Below are positions 16,080 to 24,795 of a DNA stretch of 64,000 bases, in pieces. The stretch spans positions 1,860,001 to 1,924,000 of the forward strand of contig OY782858.1 in assembly GCA_963678465.1 (NCBI GenBank), in the 5' to 3' direction. Under the pieces are notes generated by a model. It was not told where the DNA came from. It saw nothing but the letters and a program-made list of their open reading frames with translations, and did no database searches. The translations under genes and the position numbers were made by a program. Every line of letters starts with the position of its first letter. The stretch's first letter is position 1. The DNA comes from Paludibacter sp963678465. Its GTDB lineage: Bacteria; Bacteroidota; Bacteroidia; Bacteroidales; Paludibacteraceae.

Positions 16080-16922
16080 TTATCTAAGCTCTGTATTTTT
16101 CTTGAAATCCTGATCGCTGTAATCGAGGTTTTCACCAGCCATTCCCCATATAAAGGTATAATTGCTTGTTGCGGCAGCTGAGTGAATGGACCATTCGGGC
16201 GATATAACGGCCTGATCGCCCTGCATCCAGATGTGGCGGGTTTCGTCGGGTTGGCCCATGAAATGGCACACTGCATTTGTTTCGGGAACTTCAAAATAGA
16301 AGTAGGCTTCCATTCTGCGACTGTGTGTATGTGCCGGCATGGTGTTCCATACACTTCCGGGAGCCAGTTCGGTCATTCCCATTTGAAGCTGACAGGTCTC
16401 AAGCACCTGACAAACCAGCATCTTGTTGATGTTTCGGTGATTTGATGTTTCAAGGGAGCCAAGTTCCATTACAATGGCATCGGCTTTTGTTATTTTTCTG
16501 TCGGGGAATGTTTTATGAGCCGGCGCTGAATTGAAGTAAAATTTAGCCGGATTTTTGGCATCGATACTTTCGAATGTTACTTCGCGATTACCGGCGCCAA
16601 GGTACAAAGCTTCTTTATATCCCAACTCAAATGTAGTTCCATCGACAGTGATTTTACCTGCGCCACCTACGTTGAAAGTGCCAAATTCACGTCGGGAAAG
16701 AAAATAATCTGATTTGAGCGGATCGATTGATTCCAGTGTAAGTGTTTCGTTTACTGGCATTGCTCCACCTACTATCAAGCGGTCGTACAGCGAGTATACC
16801 ATATTCACTTCGTTTTCCGAAAAGATTTTTTCAATCAGATATTCTTTCCTCAAACGAGAAGTGTCGTACTCTTTTGCATCTTCGGGATGTGATGCATAAC
16901 GTAATTCATAATTGGTTTTCAT
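16080..16922 (-). CDS. kduI: 5-dehydro-4-deoxy-D-glucuronate isomerase
   Basis: A 280-residue cupin-type isomerase. The zinc ligands expected from E. coli KduI are all present: H198 and H200 (AHTHSRRMEAYFYF), E205 and H247 (SPEWSIHSAA). It isomerises the unsaturated-uronate product 5-keto-4-deoxyuronate to 2,5-diketo-3-deoxygluconate in the breakdown of pectin and other uronic-acid polymers. First gene of the cluster. A palindrome overlaps its likely promoter 64-75 bases upstream. Confidence 0.95.
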   Translation of the reverse strand: MKTNYELRYASHPEDAKEYDTSRLRKEYLIEKIFSENEVNMVYSLYDRLIVGGAMPVNETLTLESIDPLKSDYFLSRREFGTFNVGGAGKITVDGTTFELGYKEALYLGAGNREVTFESIDAKNPAKFYFNSAPAHKTFPDRKITKADAIVMELGSLETSNHRNINKMLVCQVLETCQLQMGMTELAPGSVWNTMPAHTHSRRMEAYFYFEVPETNAVCHFMGQPDETRHIWMQGDQAVISPEWSIHSAAATSNYTFIWGMAGENLDYSDQDFKKNTELR

Positions 16923-16985
16923 GCTTTATATCTTTTATGTCTTTTTATAAATTCGATTTTATGTTGAAAATACTTCGTTCTATAA

Positions 16986-16997
16986 TTGGTCGACCAA
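16986..16997. promoter_or_regulatory. GntR/UxuR-like operator palindrome (TTGGTCGACCAA)
   Basis: A perfect 12-bp palindrome upstream of kduI. It fits the FadR/GntR-subfamily core GT-M-K-AC and resembles the TTGGTnnACCAA half-sites of the hexuronate regulators UxuR/ExuR. It overlaps the likely -7 box, so binding would repress. Confidence 0.6.
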
Positions 16998-17024
16998 AAA
17001 TACGAATAATTTATGGGATGCAAA
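16995..17024 (-). promoter_or_regulatory. kduI promoter (TTTG-N18-TATTTTTG)
   Basis: On the minus strand, TTTG at 17024-17021 and TATTTTTG at 17002-16995 fit the -33/-7 pattern. The -7 box shares three bases with the palindrome at 16986-16997. Confidence 0.55.
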
Positions 17025-17177
17025 AATAAACGCGATTAATTAACATGAATTAATCGATTACTAAAAAATAAGTTTTACAAAGATATTGTGTTGTTGCGAG
17101 AAATAGGGGGTACAAAAAGACGGAAAAGGTGGTCGATTTGTACAAATGAAAGTGTTTACGTGTTTTCTGAAGCGAAT

Positions 17178-17816
17178 TTATTTTATTTGGAAGAGCCAGG
17201 TGAAATTTACGGAAGCATTGAGATTGTTTGAATAATTAAAATAGTCTTTTTTCACATCCGAAAAAACATTGCTTACGCTGTAGTTTCCTCTGGCTTCGAT
17301 TTGCAATACTTGCTTTTTAATTTTAATTAATGCGCCTGTTCCCAGTGAAAATCCATAATCAAGCGGGTTTTCTACCGCTTTTATATGTTGTTCGGCAGTA
17401 GAATTTTGAGTGTTGTCGATAAGAATATTCTCAGAAAGAAGATAACTGATTTTTGGGCCAATATTAAAGAAATAACGGAATTTATCTCCAAAATTGAAAT
17501 GCGTCATAAACGGCAGTTCGATATAATTCAGCTGGCGTGCATAGAGCCCATCGCTCTCTTTCCAGCCTCGTTGCGAATAGTTAAGTTCGGCTTGTACGCC
17601 CAGGCTTTTCTTTCCAATGTAGCGGAAAGTAAGTCCACCATTGTAGCCTGTGAGGTACGATTGTTTTACCTGCGGATTGAAATAGAGCATCGAGGCAGTC
17701 ATACCACCATTGAGTCCCAAGTAAACTTCAGGTTCAAATATTGTTTTTTGGGCGTGAATTGTTGGGATGGCTAAGATTGTAAGCGTTAATAGGATGAACT
17801 TGATTTTTGATTTCAT
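17178..17816 (-). CDS. Outer-membrane beta-barrel protein
   Basis: A 212-residue protein with a signal peptide (MKSKIKFILLTLTILAIPTIHA) and alternating hydrophobic/polar strands ending in an aromatic residue (FTWLFQIK), as in small OmpA/PorT-like barrels of Bacteroidota. Strand-like segments include VYLGLNGGMTASMLYF, LTFRYIGKKSLGVQAELNYS and IELPFMTHFNFG. Function is unknown; some relatives are antigenic or transport-related. It is separate from the uronate cluster by 255 bases and lies 38 bases after the LysM gene, so it may be co-transcribed with that gene. Confidence 0.75.
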   Translation of the reverse strand: MKSKIKFILLTLTILAIPTIHAQKTIFEPEVYLGLNGGMTASMLYFNPQVKQSYLTGYNGGLTFRYIGKKSLGVQAELNYSQRGWKESDGLYARQLNYIELPFMTHFNFGDKFRYFFNIGPKISYLLSENILIDNTQNSTAEQHIKAVENPLDYGFSLGTGALIKIKKQVLQIEARGNYSVSNVFSDVKKDYFNYSNNLNASVNFTWLFQIK

Positions 17817-17854
17817 ATTGAAAGAAGATGGGATGTCTGTTTTGCGGTTTGCTC

Positions 17855-19720
17855 TTATTTGTTTTTTTGCAGAAAATAGTACAATTGTTTGTTTACGTAT
17901 CCGGTTTTATCTGTTACGCGTTCAAATTTTAATTGAGATTGTATGCCCGACGAAACGAGTAATTTGTTTTTTTTGCTTGAGAAATTATTGCCATAGTTAT
18001 ACATCAGTGCCACAAAGTAGTTGGTCAGGTCGTAACCCAAGATGTCGTAACGTGGTGTGTTTGAGGTAGGTTTCCAATTGAATAATTTCGAAAACTGTTT
18101 GTTGTAGAGATTTAGTTCGGAGCCTGAAAAATCTGATTTAAACGGAGCTATGCTAAAGCTTGCCAATTGTGCGTTTTTAATCTCAGGCCAACTGTATTGG
18201 GTAAATAAAACGATTTCCTTGTTTTTGTCGGACGTTGCCAACGAGTCGATGTAGTTTGTAACCGATGAATATTTATTGGTGTTGAAGAATACCACATTCT
18301 TCTGATCATTTTCGAGCAACTTCAGCAGCGATGCGGCGTTATCGTCGATCAATTCTGTTTTGCTAAATTCTCTTTTGAGTCTTCGAAGTTCATTTTGAAG
18401 TTCAAATGCAAATTCATATCCATCGTCCAGAATGCTAACGGAAGGAACATCACAAAAAACAATGTTATCGTTTCGGTATTCATTGTTCAGCATTTCGGCA
18501 ATGAACTTCACTTCTACAGCTATTCCCGGGTTAAACTGTAAGAGATACGGATTTACATTTACATCGTAAACTTTCGATGAAAATGGAATCAAAGTGTTGA
18601 TTTTATTTTCTTTAGAGAAGTCACTTACAAAGGGAATCTGATTGGTATAGGCCGGACCAATGATTAAATCCATATTTTTTAATTCAGGGTTTTGGAGCAC
18701 TTCCTGAATTTTTTCTTCACTTTTTTCGGTGTCGAATGTCGAAATCTCGAACGAAATTCCATGTTCTTTTGCTTCCTGAATGGCAATTAATGCACCCGAA
18801 TAAAATTCGATAAACTTATCAATACTCGCATCCGCTTTGCTATTGCCGACCATGAACGGGAGTAAAAAGGCAATTTTGTAAGGTGTTTTGTTGGGTTGCA
18901 CCGATTCGAAAATCCGTGTATTGAACTTCACATTATCTACTTCGGCTTTCGCACTTACAATTGGTTTTTCGTTTTCTGTTGTTTTGGAAGCCGGGGTTTT
19001 CAGAATTTTTAATTTTGAACCTATTTTGAGCTTTTCGTCCGATTTCGGATTTAGATCAATAATGCTTTGTATTTCAGTGTTGTATAGTTTGCTTATTGAA
19101 TATAATGTTTCTTTTTCTTTAACGATATGTTCGATATAAACAATAGTATCTTTTGTTTTTCGGTTATAGTATTGTTTGATTTCTTTATCGTTAGTTGTGG
19201 ATTGTTTGTTGATTTTTTCGGTTTCAGCTTTTGTAGCATCGTCAATCGGAATGTTCAATATCATTCCTACTTTAAGTCCGTTCTCTACCTCCGGATTGTG
19301 TTTCTTTATGTCGTCGATAGAGATGTTGTATATTCTGCTGATAGCGAAAAGTGTTTGCTTTTTCAGTACAACGTGCTTTACGATTTCCGTCTCTTTTTTG
19401 GATACAGTTTTTTCTTTGTCGGATTTTTGTGTTGGCGATGCGGTAGTTGTATTTCTTATGTTTTTCTCATTGATAGGAATCACAATTTCTTGTCCGGCCT
19501 TTAAGCCCTCGTGGATTTGGGGATTAAGGTTATTTATTTCGGCTTGCGATACATTAAAACGTTTACTTATAGAGTACAAACCTTCGCCTTGTTGTACGGT
19601 GTACAGGTAATAATCAGTTCCGTTTATTTTCTTTACAGGAAAATTATCTTGCTGCCCCCATGCTTGAAAGGAGATGAACAGCAAGAATATCGGGAGGGTT
19701 TTGATCAAAAAACTTTTCAT
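17855..19720 (-). CDS. LysM-repeat protein fused to a type-1 periplasmic-binding-like domain
   Basis: A 621-residue exported protein (signal peptide MKSFLIKTLPIFLLFISFQAWG). Three LysM modules occupy about residues 37-250: LYTVQQGEGLYSISKRF, VVLKKQTLFAISRIYN and HIVKEKETLYSISKLYN. The remainder (about 280-615) resembles a Peripla_BP_6 / LppC-YraM-like fold: PYKIAFLLPFMVG, MDLIIGPAYTNQIPFVSDFS, DIVFCDVPSVSILDDGYEF-type strands, then DILGYDLTNYFVALMYNYG. LysM binds peptidoglycan; LppC/LpoA proteins activate penicillin-binding protein synthases. The combination suggests an outer-periplasm regulator of wall synthesis, but this is inferred. Its start region is divergent from the gene at 19955. Confidence 0.8.
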   Translation of the reverse strand: MKSFLIKTLPIFLLFISFQAWGQQDNFPVKKINGTDYYLYTVQQGEGLYSISKRFNVSQAEINNLNPQIHEGLKAGQEIVIPINEKNIRNTTTASPTQKSDKEKTVSKKETEIVKHVVLKKQTLFAISRIYNISIDDIKKHNPEVENGLKVGMILNIPIDDATKAETEKINKQSTTNDKEIKQYYNRKTKDTIVYIEHIVKEKETLYSISKLYNTEIQSIIDLNPKSDEKLKIGSKLKILKTPASKTTENEKPIVSAKAEVDNVKFNTRIFESVQPNKTPYKIAFLLPFMVGNSKADASIDKFIEFYSGALIAIQEAKEHGISFEISTFDTEKSEEKIQEVLQNPELKNMDLIIGPAYTNQIPFVSDFSKENKINTLIPFSSKVYDVNVNPYLLQFNPGIAVEVKFIAEMLNNEYRNDNIVFCDVPSVSILDDGYEFAFELQNELRRLKREFSKTELIDDNAASLLKLLENDQKNVVFFNTNKYSSVTNYIDSLATSDKNKEIVLFTQYSWPEIKNAQLASFSIAPFKSDFSGSELNLYNKQFSKLFNWKPTSNTPRYDILGYDLTNYFVALMYNYGNNFSSKKNKLLVSSGIQSQLKFERVTDKTGYVNKQLYYFLQKNK

Positions 19721-19833
19721 GATATATATGAATGTAATGATTAATTAAATGCAACTTGCCCGTTAAATATAAATAGCACATATTGAATGTGATATGTAAA
19801 ATATCAAACTAACAATCGGGTGTCTTAACGTTG

Positions 19834-19841
19834 CAAATGTA
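19834..19841 (-). promoter_or_regulatory. Putative -7 box of the LysM gene (TACATTTG)
   Basis: CAAATGTA on the plus strand reads TACATTTG on the minus strand, 114 bases before the LysM gene start. The same octamer serves the divergent gene on the other strand at 19913. Confidence 0.4.
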
Positions 19842-19890
19842 CAAAAAATATGCTTTGAACTGTGTAGAACGGCAATAAATGAAGGTTTTT

Positions 19891-19920
19891 TTTGTTTTTG
19901 AAGAGAAAGATGTACATTTG
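19891..19920 (+). promoter_or_regulatory. Promoter (TTTG-N18-TACATTTG)
   Basis: TTTG at 19891-19894 and TACATTTG at 19913-19920 form a good -33/-7 pair 35 bases before the ATG at 19955. Confidence 0.6.
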
Positions 19921-19954
19921 CAGTAGTTACAATGGTTAATAGATTTTTATATCC

Positions 19955-21220
19955 ATGAAGAAAATATTTCTGATTTACATATCGCTCATTTCCACCGTTC
20001 TGATATTCGGACAGGTAACGGCTACCGGTACTTTTAAATCCTACCACAAGCAATACAATAACATAGATTATTTGTTTGTTTTCAATGGCTTAACATCGTC
20101 TTCCTCGTTGAAATATACCGGAAACTACACAACAATCAATTGGTATAAGTTTTCGGAGCCTGCGAAATCAATCAGTAATCAGGCCGAGAACTTTAACGTA
20201 GAAAATGCCAGCGGTTATATTTTGGATGTCGACGGTGTTAAAACTACGATTTGGGTGATCGACTATCTGGAGTATTTACCACAATTTGTATCATTGAGTG
20301 CTAATGAACCATCTAAAAATCAGTGCGATGAATTGAAGTTGAATTTAAGTGCGAATATACCGCTGATGCAGTACAAGTCTGTAAATGGCGCTACTTATAC
20401 AATCGACAGGGAATTCGCCTTAAGTTACAATACGAAAGAATGGGCGTCGGATAAAAAATGGAACGATAAAGTGATTACCGACAATCTAAAATTACCTAAG
20501 TCTGAAATATATCTCACAGATGTTCCGTTGTGCGATACAAAATTCAGGATCGAGGGCGATCAGTTTGCCAAAGATCTGTTCATCTCGCCTCTCCCTTCTG
20601 TTGAATCTCAACTCTATTCGGCGGTAAGGGTCGAAACTCATATTACAACGACTACTGCTGTGCGCGGGGAGTTGCAGGAAGATGAGCGACCGGGAAATGC
20701 TTCGGCGTTGTCGGGCTCGGCGCCTCTTGATATTATGTTCTTGAGCAATGCCAATACGCCGGTAGCAAAGTATTATAACTGGCAAATTAAAAAGGACAAC
20801 AGTTTGTTGTTTAACCGTGCCGATCAGGATCAACGCTATACCTTTACCGAATCAGGAACTTATGTTGTGAAACTTACTGCAAGTAATGAATTTTGCAGCA
20901 ATACCGACTCGGTCACGGTGAAAATTACAACTTCCGATATTCAGGTGCCTCCGGTTTTCACGCCTGATAATGGCGACGAATTGAACGATGAATTCAGGGT
21001 GGCTTATAAATCTATCCTGTCTTTCAAGTGCTGGATTTTTAATCGTTGGGGACGCCAGCTTTATTTCTGGACCGATCCACAAAAGGGGTGGGATGGAACT
21101 ATCAATGGAAAAAAAGCCAAAGAAGGTGCTTATTTATATGTGATTGAAGCTGTAGGCGCCGATGGAGAAAAGCATTCCCGAAAAGGCGTTGTCCATCTTT
21201 TAAGAGGGAAACAGGAATAA
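19955..21220 (+). CDS. Secreted protein with PKD-like domain and gliding-motility-type (T9SS) C-terminus
   Basis: A 421-residue protein with a signal peptide (MKKIFLIYISLISTVLIFG). A PKD-like beta-sandwich lies around 240-325 (DQRYTFTESGTYVVKLTASNEFCSNTDSV). The last 90 residues are the gliding-motility-associated C-terminal domain: PPVFTPDNGDELNDEF, FKCWIFNRWGRQLYFW, GWDGTINGKKAKEGAYLYVI. That domain is a type IX secretion signal of the type-B class. The cargo function of the N-terminal half is not recognised. Gliding itself is not implied, since many non-motile Bacteroidota carry such proteins. Terminates at a bidirectional hairpin. Confidence 0.85.
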   Translation: MKKIFLIYISLISTVLIFGQVTATGTFKSYHKQYNNIDYLFVFNGLTSSSSLKYTGNYTTINWYKFSEPAKSISNQAENFNVENASGYILDVDGVKTTIWVIDYLEYLPQFVSLSANEPSKNQCDELKLNLSANIPLMQYKSVNGATYTIDREFALSYNTKEWASDKKWNDKVITDNLKLPKSEIYLTDVPLCDTKFRIEGDQFAKDLFISPLPSVESQLYSAVRVETHITTTTAVRGELQEDERPGNASALSGSAPLDIMFLSNANTPVAKYYNWQIKKDNSLLFNRADQDQRYTFTESGTYVVKLTASNEFCSNTDSVTVKITTSDIQVPPVFTPDNGDELNDEFRVAYKSILSFKCWIFNRWGRQLYFWTDPQKGWDGTINGKKAKEGAYLYVIEAVGADGEKHSRKGVVHLLRGKQE

Positions 21221-21240
21221 CTGACTTTTAGCAAAATAAA

Positions 21241-21271
21241 AAAGGATGAATTGTAAAAATTCATCCTTTTT
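21241..21271. terminator. Bidirectional terminator
   Basis: AAAGGATGAATT (21241-21252) pairs with AATTCATCCTTT (21258-21269), with A and T runs on the two sides. It separates two convergent genes and lies directly before the acyltransferase stop codon. Confidence 0.85.
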
Positions 21272-21274
21272 TTG

Positions 21275-22621
21275 TTACTTCATTACTATATCGATGATGG
21301 CTGACCGGAGATGTAGCAAATGCTTGTAGTCTTTTTCTTTTTTTGTTTTTACAATCGAATGGTTGATTTCTCCCTTTGTTTTTTTGTAATGTTTATAAAG
21401 ACTGAAAGCCCACTTGCCCGAAAGATATTCCAGTGGAATAAATAACAAAATCAACCACCAGCTAAGGCCGGAAATGCTGAAAAACAGAATGGCTTGTAAA
21501 AGATAAAAAATGGGGAAACCAAGTATCCCAACAACATAATGTATGGAGGTGTAGAAGCCTTCGAACTTTACTTTCAACTTTTTGCGAACAACAACCGGAG
21601 TGAAAAACGGTAGAAAATTAAGTGCAAGACCGATCAGAAAAACAGGCGATAAAAGTAATAATCTTAATGCTTTAAGCGCCGTTGAGGCAGAATGAACTGA
21701 TCGTTGTTCAAAATTATTGATATGTAAATTCAGCTTTTTTCTTATATCTTCAAAATTAGCACATAAAGTATTTAGTTCTTCGGCAAGTTCCGTGTTACTC
21801 TGTTCTAAGCTAACTAATTTACGTCCAATCTCCTGTCTGGCATAAAACAGGTTGACGGTGTTTTCTTTAAGTTGCATGCTTTCGAGCATAGCTGTGTTGC
21901 TTAGCTGCGTTGCTACTTCGAAAGCCGGGTAATACTTGTCGGTATCTAAATTTACAACTAAATTTCCAAGAGCAGTCGACAGGTCGTTGCGAATTTCGTT
22001 GGTGGTAGCCGGTTGATTTTCGGCATATTTTGTCATGTATTCCGAAACGACAATGGGTTTGCCAATGTTGATAATGATATGTTTACCAAACTTATACAAA
22101 TCGCCCATGTCAATGCCTATCGGAATGATTTTCACACTTCCCGAAGTTCCGATTTTTTGTTGAGCCGAAAAAGCAACTCTAAAAATTCCTTTCACCAATG
22201 GTCGGATTTTCCGTTCGAGTTCCTGATTGCCTTCGGGCATAATGCCCATAGCGTTTTTGCTTTCGAGCACTTCTACGCATTGGTCGAAAACTTCATTGTT
22301 TTTGCCAAGGTTTTCAATGCCATCCCGAATCCTGAAAGCCGGCATTATTTTACATGCTCTTAAAATCCGGGCTAATGGTTTTTTCCTAAACATATCGGCA
22401 CGGGCCAGAAAGACTGTCGCATAATTGTCGGGAGAAACTGAATGTACGGCCAATGCATCCATCAACGCATTGAGATGGTTGGGGGCAAAAATTACCTGGC
22501 CTTCGGTGGGTATGTTTTCTTTGCCAAGTACTATATATTCACTGTAAAACCGTTTGAAAGTGACCCGGATGTATTTTTTTACGAGCCTGAATGAAAGCGG
22601 TAATTCGTATATTTTCGACAT
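21275..22621 (-). CDS. Glycerol-phosphate / 1-acylglycerol-phosphate acyltransferase-like protein
   Basis: A 448-residue membrane protein. The N-terminal half is a PlsC-type acyltransferase: APNHLNALMDALA carries the catalytic H and D, and PEGNQELERKIRPLVKGIFRVA carries the EGN substrate-binding block. The C-terminal half has about four hydrophobic helices (LLLLSPVFLIGLALNFLPF, ILGFPIFYLLQAILFF and others). This longer two-part form resembles the GPAT/DHAPAT-like acyltransferases of Bacteroidota. It is expected to act in phospholipid synthesis at the inner membrane. The upstream symporter gene ends 13 bases before its start, so they are probably one operon. Confidence 0.8.
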   Translation of the reverse strand: MSKIYELPLSFRLVKKYIRVTFKRFYSEYIVLGKENIPTEGQVIFAPNHLNALMDALAVHSVSPDNYATVFLARADMFRKKPLARILRACKIMPAFRIRDGIENLGKNNEVFDQCVEVLESKNAMGIMPEGNQELERKIRPLVKGIFRVAFSAQQKIGTSGSVKIIPIGIDMGDLYKFGKHIIINIGKPIVVSEYMTKYAENQPATTNEIRNDLSTALGNLVVNLDTDKYYPAFEVATQLSNTAMLESMQLKENTVNLFYARQEIGRKLVSLEQSNTELAEELNTLCANFEDIRKKLNLHINNFEQRSVHSASTALKALRLLLLSPVFLIGLALNFLPFFTPVVVRKKLKVKFEGFYTSIHYVVGILGFPIFYLLQAILFFSISGLSWWLILLFIPLEYLSGKWAFSLYKHYKKTKGEINHSIVKTKKEKDYKHLLHLRSAIIDIVMK

Positions 22622-22633
22622 AGAAATAGAGTG

Positions 22634-23581
22634 TTATTTAGGCTCGATTTTGTTCCAGTAAAGCGAAAGGCTAAGGCCAGAAATAATGTGCCAGATGCCC
22701 CACCAAGCTGTTATGAAAAGCATTCCGCCCAGAGCTAACTCCGGAGGGAAAATTTTGGGATTGAAAAGCAATACCAATCCAAGGCCGGAATTCTGAATGC
22801 CCGTTTCGATTGTCAGCGTACGCCGGTCGGCATTTGGTAACTTGAAAATGGAAGCGATAGAGAAACCTGTTGCCAGCGCCAAAAGATTATGAACCAATAC
22901 GATAATGAAAATGTAGAAAATATATTTTAAGAACAGATCGAAATTGTTAGCAAAAGCCATGACTACCATTGCAATAAAGAATACAATGGAAAGTATTTGT
23001 ATTGGTTTTTTGAGCTTTTCGGTGATTTTAGGGAAATAATGCGAAAAGAAAATACCTATTACCAAAGGAATACCGAGCAAAATAAACACAGTTTCGAACA
23101 TTTGCCCATTGTCGATTTCGAGCGGTTGCAGCATGTGTTTAGCGTGCTTGCTTATAAAATTGACGTATAAACCACCCCAAAAAGCAAAATTGAAAGGTGT
23201 TGTGATTGTAGCTAACAGCGTGGTGGTAGCTGTCAATCCTACCGAAAGTTCTGTATTTGCTTTCGATAGGGATGACATAAAGTTCGAAATGTTTCCACCC
23301 GGACACGACGCTACCAAAATCATACCCATTGCCACTGTTGGTGTTATGTAATTGTTTAAAGCGATAATCACTATAAATGTAATCAATGGAAGTGCGATGA
23401 CTTGAGAAATAAGTCCAAGGATTAAAGACTTTGGTTGTTTGATCAGGGTTTTGAATTCTGCTGGTTTAATGCCCAGCGCCACACCAAACATTATGAAACT
23501 CAGAATAATATTAATTGCATGCATGCCCGATGCTGAGAAGTTTATCTTTATCGGGTCTAACTGGAGTAGTGCTTCGTACAT
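22634..23581 (-). CDS. Bile acid:sodium symporter family (BASS) transporter
   Basis: A 315-residue inner-membrane protein with about nine or ten helices. Family features include SCPGGNISNFMSSLSKANTELSV (the crossover region that binds sodium and substrate) and ETGIQNSGLGLVLLF. BASS proteins carry organic anions with sodium; in non-host-associated bacteria the substrate is often pantoate, a keto-acid or another organic anion rather than bile acid. Nothing near it fixes the substrate. It precedes the acyltransferase gene by 13 bases. Confidence 0.85.
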   Translation of the reverse strand: MYEALLQLDPIKINFSASGMHAINIILSFIMFGVALGIKPAEFKTLIKQPKSLILGLISQVIALPLITFIVIIALNNYITPTVAMGMILVASCPGGNISNFMSSLSKANTELSVGLTATTTLLATITTPFNFAFWGGLYVNFISKHAKHMLQPLEIDNGQMFETVFILLGIPLVIGIFFSHYFPKITEKLKKPIQILSIVFFIAMVVMAFANNFDLFLKYIFYIFIIVLVHNLLALATGFSIASIFKLPNADRRTLTIETGIQNSGLGLVLLFNPKIFPPELALGGMLFITAWWGIWHIISGLSLSLYWNKIEPK

Positions 23582-23799
23582 AAATTAACTGTAATGATTT
23601 AAGCACAAAAGTATAATTTTTTTTTGTTTTAATCCATTTTCTTTAAGTTTCTTGTTTTTTTGCTTATAAAACCGGAAAAACATATGCCGGGCCTTCGTTT
23701 TTTCAGTCCTTCATCGATGAATCCTTAAGGCTGTGTAGAGGTTCAAAAAATAATGATTATTTTTGCGATTATTCTGTTCACACTTTTAATGTAGATTTT

Positions 23800-24618
23800 A
23801 TGAAGAAAGCCATCCTTTTTTTATTGTTGAATGTAATGATTGCGGGTTCGTGTTCTCAGAAAAACGATAACGAGCCTGTGATTAAGTTTAAAACAACCGA
23901 AGGGACTATTGTTGTGAAGCTATATCCTGAAACTCCTAAGCATCGCGACAATTTCGTGAAACTTGTTGAAGCGGGTTTCTACGAAGGGGTGTTGTTTCAT
24001 CGGGTGATAGCTGATTTTATGATACAGGCTGGTGATCCGGATTCGAAAAATGCAGGGAAAAAGGCGATGCTCGGATCGGGAGATGTGAAATACACAGTGC
24101 CTGCCGAAATTGTATATCCAAAGTATTATCACAAAAAAGGAGCTTTGGCTGCTGCCCGTCAGGGAGATGACACCAACCCGGAAAGAGCTTCGTCGGGAGC
24201 ACAGTTTTACCTTGTGAAAGGGCATGTTTTTACCGATCGGCAGTTGGATTCGATAGAAAATTCGAAAAATAAAAAGCTGGAAGAAAAGCTAATCCTGCAA
24301 TTTGCAAACCAGCAAAGGGCTGAAATTGATAAGTATAAAAAAGAAGGAAATCAGAAGAAACTAGCTGAAATACAATCGGATGTTTTGGCGAAGGTAAAAG
24401 CTGAGATGCTCAAAAATAAAGCATTTAAATTTACCGAACAACAGCGTAAGGATTATAAAACGATAGGTGGAACACCACATTTGGATGGTGAATATACTGT
24501 TTTTGGCGAGGTGATCGAAGGTATTGAGATTGTTAGTAATATCTCGAAAGTAAAGACCGGAAAGCTTGACCGACCGATTGAAAATGTGCGGATTTTAAGT
24601 GCCAAGCGGGTGAAGTAA
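23800..24618 (+). CDS. Cyclophilin-type peptidyl-prolyl isomerase lipoprotein
   Basis: A 272-residue lipoprotein (MIAGSC lipobox, anchor C18). Cyclophilin motifs are clear: FYEGVLFHRVIADFMIQAGDP, SSGAQFYLV and GEYTVFGEVIEGIEIV. An insert of about 75 charged residues (about 150-225, rich in Lys/Glu/Gln, likely helical) splits the beta-barrel before the final GTPHLDGEYTVFG segment; a similar insert is common in Bacteroidota cyclophilins. It probably assists folding of exported proteins at the outer-membrane face of the periplasm. Monocistronic, with a strong terminator. Confidence 0.9.
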   Translation: MKKAILFLLLNVMIAGSCSQKNDNEPVIKFKTTEGTIVVKLYPETPKHRDNFVKLVEAGFYEGVLFHRVIADFMIQAGDPDSKNAGKKAMLGSGDVKYTVPAEIVYPKYYHKKGALAAARQGDDTNPERASSGAQFYLVKGHVFTDRQLDSIENSKNKKLEEKLILQFANQQRAEIDKYKKEGNQKKLAEIQSDVLAKVKAEMLKNKAFKFTEQQRKDYKTIGGTPHLDGEYTVFGEVIEGIEIVSNISKVKTGKLDRPIENVRILSAKRVK

Positions 24619-24640
24619 AGCGCCTGCCAACAATAATTAC

Positions 24641-24681
24641 AAAACAAGCAGCTAAAGAGAATATCTTTAGCTGCTTGTTTT
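24641..24681. terminator. Terminator with 17-bp perfect stem
   Basis: AAAACAAGCAGCTAAAG (24641-24657) pairs perfectly with CTTTAGCTGCTTGTTTT (24665-24681) over a 7-base loop. It ends the cyclophilin gene and may also act on the minus strand. Confidence 0.85.
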
Positions 24682-24693
24682 GTTAGTTATGTA

Positions 24694-24791
24694 AATCAGG
24701 AGTTGAAAATAGTTTCAGTCGAACGCTCACGCCGAAGCCTACGGGAAATAATTTGTTGTAAGCAAAATAGAATTATTTTCAACCCCTGATT
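24694..24791. repeat. 98-bp element with 18-bp terminal inverted repeats
   Basis: AATCAGGAGTTGAAAATA (24694-24711) and TATTTTCAACCCCTGATT (24774-24791) are inverted copies with one mismatch, flanking 62 bases that encode nothing. It sits just after the GH13 gene stop codon on the minus strand. Size and form fit a miniature inverted-repeat element or a large hairpin; no target-site duplication was established. Confidence 0.5.
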
Positions 24792-24795
24792 CGCA

